From: Rhodococcoides kyotonense
GTDB taxonomy: Bacteria > Actinomycetota > Actinomycetes > Mycobacteriales > Mycobacteriaceae
Assembly (NCBI RefSeq): GCF_900188125.1
Contig: NZ_FZOW01000009.1
Location: 62,001 to 126,000, forward strand
Length of the DNA stretch: 64,000 nucleotides
Direction of reading: 5' to 3'
The notes under the pieces were generated by a model. The model saw only the letters and a list, made by a program, of their open reading frames with translations. It ran no database searches and was not told the DNA's origin. A program made the position numbers and the translations under genes. This document shows, one piece after another, positions 61,649 to 64,000 of the stretch (its first letter is position 1; each line of letters begins with the position of its first letter).

Positions 61649-62176
61649 ATGACGAATGCCCTGCCCGACATCGGAACCGCCGACATCACGTCACTCATCA
61701 TGGACGACCACGAATGGCTTCGGCGGGCGTTCGCACGTCTCGACGATGCGCGAACCAAGCAGGAACTCTCCGACGCCTGGGCGCCACTCGCGGAGCGTCT
61801 CGACACCCATGCGCAGGCCGAGGAGGACGTCTTCTATCCGTCATTGCTGAAGAAGGGTAGCGACGACGCAGAAGACGAGACCGACGACGCGATCGGTGAC
61901 CACAACAAAATTCGGGACGCCGTTGCCAAGGCCGCGACGCTGGAGGTCGGGAGCCACGAGTGGTTCGAAGCCGTGGGCACGGCCCGTACAGAAAATTCCG
62001 AGCACCTTGCAGAGGAAGAGGACGAAGTACTTCCTGACTTCCGCAAGAATGCGCCCGTCGAATTGCGCGCCGAGCTCGCACAACGGTGGATCGAGTTCTA
62101 TGCCCAGCACCCCAAGGGCAAAGGAATCGACACGTCCGATCGCGATCCTCAGGAGTACATCGAAGAAAACTCCTGA
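61649..62176 (+). CDS. Hemerythrin HHE-domain protein
   Basis: This 175-residue protein has the diiron ligands of a hemerythrin-like four-helix bundle: MDDHEWLRRAF (His21), DTHAQAEEDVFYPSL, GDHNKIRDAV and EHLAEEEDEVLPDF. Such proteins bind oxygen, NO or iron in stress responses. The start is ATG 61649. It ends 24 bp from the convergent Rv1733c-like gene. Its acidic C-terminus (DRDPQEYIEENS) is not part of the domain. Confidence 0.88.
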   Translation: MTNALPDIGTADITSLIMDDHEWLRRAFARLDDARTKQELSDAWAPLAERLDTHAQAEEDVFYPSLLKKGSDDAEDETDDAIGDHNKIRDAVAKAATLEVGSHEWFEAVGTARTENSEHLAEEEDEVLPDFRKNAPVELRAELAQRWIEFYAQHPKGKGIDTSDRDPQEYIEENS

Positions 62177-62200
62177 GCGATCCCATTCCAGGCACTGCTG

Positions 62201-62791
62201 CTAACTCGATCGCTCGAGTCGTCGCCACTCCCGCGCCCACTGCTTCGAATCCGAGCGACGGGCGAGCACCCAAACCCCTGCGACGCCGACGAGTGTGACC
62301 ATGGTGGCGACACTCCAAAACCCGAGGGCCGCACATACGCCCAACGCCGCATTCTCGGTTCCCGTTCTGGGTGGCCGTGCCAAGGCGCCGGCGTCGTCGA
62401 CCCAGACCGGAACACGCTGCCCCTGCGACGCGTCCACGGGCAGCCGAACACGACCGGTGTGAACGATGCCGTCACGATAGGTCCAGCTTGCGGTCGCGTA
62501 GCTGCTCGTCACTACGCCATAGTCCATCGGCACTTCCACGGGCACCGGAGCGTCGACCACCACGGCGTCGATTCGATGAAACTCCGCACGCTCGAGTACG
62601 GACTCGGCATCGAGATTCGAATACGTCGACACACCGAACACAGCAGCGATCGGTATGAGCAGTAGCGCGGTGAAGACCGCAAGAATCGTTGCGAAAGAGA
62701 CGACTCTGTCGCCGCGGCGCATCAAAGCATTACCGCTCCACGGCGCCAGTCGCCACCACCGCACCACGAGAGTCGTGTTCCAGTCCCCCAC
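62201..62791 (-). CDS. Rv1733c-family membrane protein
   Basis: This roughly 196-residue protein has two transmembrane helices (VSFATILAVFTALLLIPIAAVFG and GFWSVATMVTLVGVAGVWVLAR) around an extracytoplasmic loop with WTYRDGIVHTGRVRLPVDASQGQRVPVWVDDAGALARPP. That loop, with GDxVxVWVDxxG, is typical of the mycobacterial Rv1733c family, dormancy-associated and of unknown function. The start is uncertain; GTG 62791 has GGGAG close upstream, while an ATG at 62866 would add 25 unlikely residues. Confidence 0.72.
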   Translation of the reverse strand: MGDWNTTLVVRWWRLAPWSGNALMRRGDRVVSFATILAVFTALLLIPIAAVFGVSTYSNLDAESVLERAEFHRIDAVVVDAPVPVEVPMDYGVVTSSYATASWTYRDGIVHTGRVRLPVDASQGQRVPVWVDDAGALARPPRTGTENAALGVCAALGFWSVATMVTLVGVAGVWVLARRSDSKQWAREWRRLERSS

Positions 62792-62885
62792 CTGCTCCCA
62801 CCTCCCCACAGTCGAGTGTTCTCGAACAGTGAGAGGGGGGCCAGGGGCCAAAGTCCCGAGCGCCATCGATTTGGTCGACGAAGAG

Positions 62886-64000
62886 CTATGCGGACAGTGC
62901 GATCTTCAGCGCCTCAGCAACGTCGTCGATGAACTGCTCCGTCCCGATGTGCTCTTGATCTTCGCCGACCAACAGCGCGAGGTCCCTGGTCATCCGGCCC
63001 GCCTCGACGGTCTCTACGACGACGGTTTCGAGCGTCCGGGCGAATTCGATCACGTCGGGGGTGCCGTCCAGCGTTCCGCGGTGTTCGAGTGCGCGCGTCC
63101 ACGCGAAGATCGATGCGATCGGATTCGTCGACGTGGGCCTACCCTCCAAGTGATCCTGAAAATGGCGACGAACGGTGCCATGCGCCGCCTCGGTCAGGCA
63201 GGTTCGCCCATCCGGGCTCAGCAAGACCGACGTCATGAGCCCCGGTGAACCGAACCCCTGTGCAACGATGTCCGACTGCACATCACCGTCGTAGTTCTTG
63301 CACGCCCAGACGTAGCCACCCTCCCACTTCAGTGAGGATGCCACCATGTCGTCGATCAATCGGTGTTCGTACGTCAGACCTGCGGCGTCGAACTTCGACG
63401 CGAACTCGGTGTCGAAGATGTGTTGGAACGTGTCCTTGAACTTCCCGTCGTACACTCTGAGAACCGTGTTCTTGGTCGAGAGGTACACGGGAAGACCGTG
63501 TTGCAAGCCGTAATCGAGCGATGCGCGAGCGAAATCGATGATCGACCGATCGAAGTTGTACTGACCCTGTACGACGCCACCCAAGCTGTCCTCGGTGAAT
63601 CTGACCAGCTCGTGTTGGATCGTGTCGCCGCCGTCGGCAGGTGTGTAGGTGATGGTCACCGTACCCGGCCCCGGAACCTCGAAATCCGTCGCGCGATATT
63701 GGTCGCCGAACGCGTGTCGTCCGATGACGATCGGCTTCGTCCACCCAGGAACAAGACGCGGAACATTCGAGACGATGATGGGTGCGCGAAAGATCGTGCC
63801 ACCCAACATGTTACGAATAGTTCCGTTCGGTGAACGCCACATCTTCTTCAGGCCGAACTCCTCGACACGGGCCTCGTCCGGAGTGATGGTCGCGCACTTG
63901 ACACCGACACCGTGCTTCTCGATCGCGCGAGCGGCATCGACCGTGACCTTGTCGTCGGTTCGGTCCCGAGATTCGATGCCGAGGTCGTAGTACTCGAGAT
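62886..64000 (-). CDS. icd: NADP-dependent isocitrate dehydrogenase (Icd1), 5' end cut by the window
   Basis: The visible 371 codons are the C-terminal most of the dimeric eukaryote-like NADP isocitrate dehydrogenase. At the window edge the frame already reads [12 protein letters not shown] and [15 protein letters not shown], then [11 protein letters not shown] with the substrate Ser/Asn, [50 protein letters not shown] and AAHGTVRRH. It converts isocitrate to 2-oxoglutarate in the TCA cycle. About 34 N-terminal residues lie outside the window. It matches the Icd1 (Rv3339c) type rather than the monomeric Icd2. Confidence 0.95.
   Translation of the reverse strand, partial: LEYYDLGIESRDRTDDKVTVDAARAIEKHGVGVKCATITPDEARVEEFGLKKMWRSPNGTIRNMLGGTIFRAPIIVSNVPRLVPGWTKPIVIGRHAFGDQYRATDFEVPGPGTVTITYTPADGGDTIQHELVRFTEDSLGGVVQGQYNFDRSIIDFARASLDYGLQHGLPVYLSTKNTVLRVYDGKFKDTFQHIFDTEFASKFDAAGLTYEHRLIDDMVASSLKWEGGYVWACKNYDGDVQSDIVAQGFGSPGLMTSVLLSPDGRTCLTEAAHGTVRRHFQDHLEGRPTSTNPIASIFAWTRALEHRGTLDGTPDVIEFARTLETVVVETVEAGRMTRDLALLVGEDQEHIGTEQFIDDVAEALKIALSA

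Noticed and set aside
1..64000. tRNA, rRNA, CRISPR arrays, insertion sequences, prophage or attachment sites
   Set aside because: None could be recognised by reading: no transposase or integrase frames, no regularly spaced repeats, no rRNA-like stretches. A covariance-model scan would be needed to exclude a tRNA or small riboswitch.

Overview
The window is high-GC actinobacterial DNA that reads best as a Rhodococcus-type chromosome (family Nocardiaceae). Three things point there: a mycothione reductase, which implies mycothiol rather than glutathione; a KstR2-type steroid C/D-ring (HIP-CoA) degradation block closely resembling mycobacterial and rhodococcal sets; and many relatives of mycobacterial families (Rv1355c, Rv1733c, Icd1, DUF4436). 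No rRNA, tRNA, CRISPR array, phage, transposase or integrase was recognised. It looks like metabolic chromosome rather than a mobile island.

Region 1 (1-10.7 kb) holds mixed housekeeping and signalling genes: a divergent methyltransferase/HxlR pair, a ThiF-like protein, a membrane diguanylate cyclase, a DUF4436 protein, an AceE-like transketolase-family enzyme, an acetyl-CoA acetyltransferase, an SDR and a DUF503 protein. Strong hairpins separate the last few. Region 2 (10.7-13.9 kb) is an inositol-type dehydrogenase and a TIM-barrel isomerase, divergent from a LacI regulator with palindromic operator candidates between them.

Region 3 (13.9-28.1 kb) is the steroid block: thioesterase, fadA6, the tightly overlapping operon echA20-ipdA-ipdB-ipdC, two SDRs, ipdF-fadE30, and an enoyl-CoA hydratase operon with three acyl-CoA dehydrogenases ending in a KstR2-like TetR gene. 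Three intergenic sites match the KstR2 box AnCAAGnnCTTGnT perfectly or with one mismatch. Together these genes would dismantle HIP-CoA, the bicyclic remnant of sterols. fadD3 and fadE31-33 are not recognised by name here.

Region 4 (28.5-41 kb) is a catabolic locus: a gluconate-5-dehydrogenase-like SDR, a 2-hydroxyacid dehydrogenase and a LysR regulator. An operon follows that runs pxpA-pxpB-pxpC, MHS-type transporter, SDR, idonate-dehydrogenase-like enzyme, class I aminotransferase and HMG/CHA-type aldolase. A convergent alkylsulfatase closes it. Lactamase, aminotransferase and pyruvate-releasing aldolase in one operon suggest a route for a 4-hydroxy-4-substituted pyroglutamate or glutamate. 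This is the most interesting candidate for an undescribed pathway.

Region 5 (41-51.7 kb) has a SurE/PfkB pair, mycothione reductase, an SDR, an FMN-dependent monooxygenase, a GyrI-like protein, DedA, a PhyH-type dioxygenase divergent from a TIM-barrel isomerase, an unusual XRE regulator with a degenerate KaiC-like domain, and an OsmC protein. Region 6 (51.7-60.4 kb) is an organosulfur/xenobiotic-type locus: two SfnB/DszC-like flavoproteins, a DszA/NtaA-like monooxygenase, and a complete branched-chain-amino-acid-type ABC importer with a fused permease. Region 7 (60.4-64 kb) has a decayed glutamate synthase gene, two small membrane proteins, a hemerythrin-like protein and the 3' part of an NADP isocitrate dehydrogenase cut by the window end.
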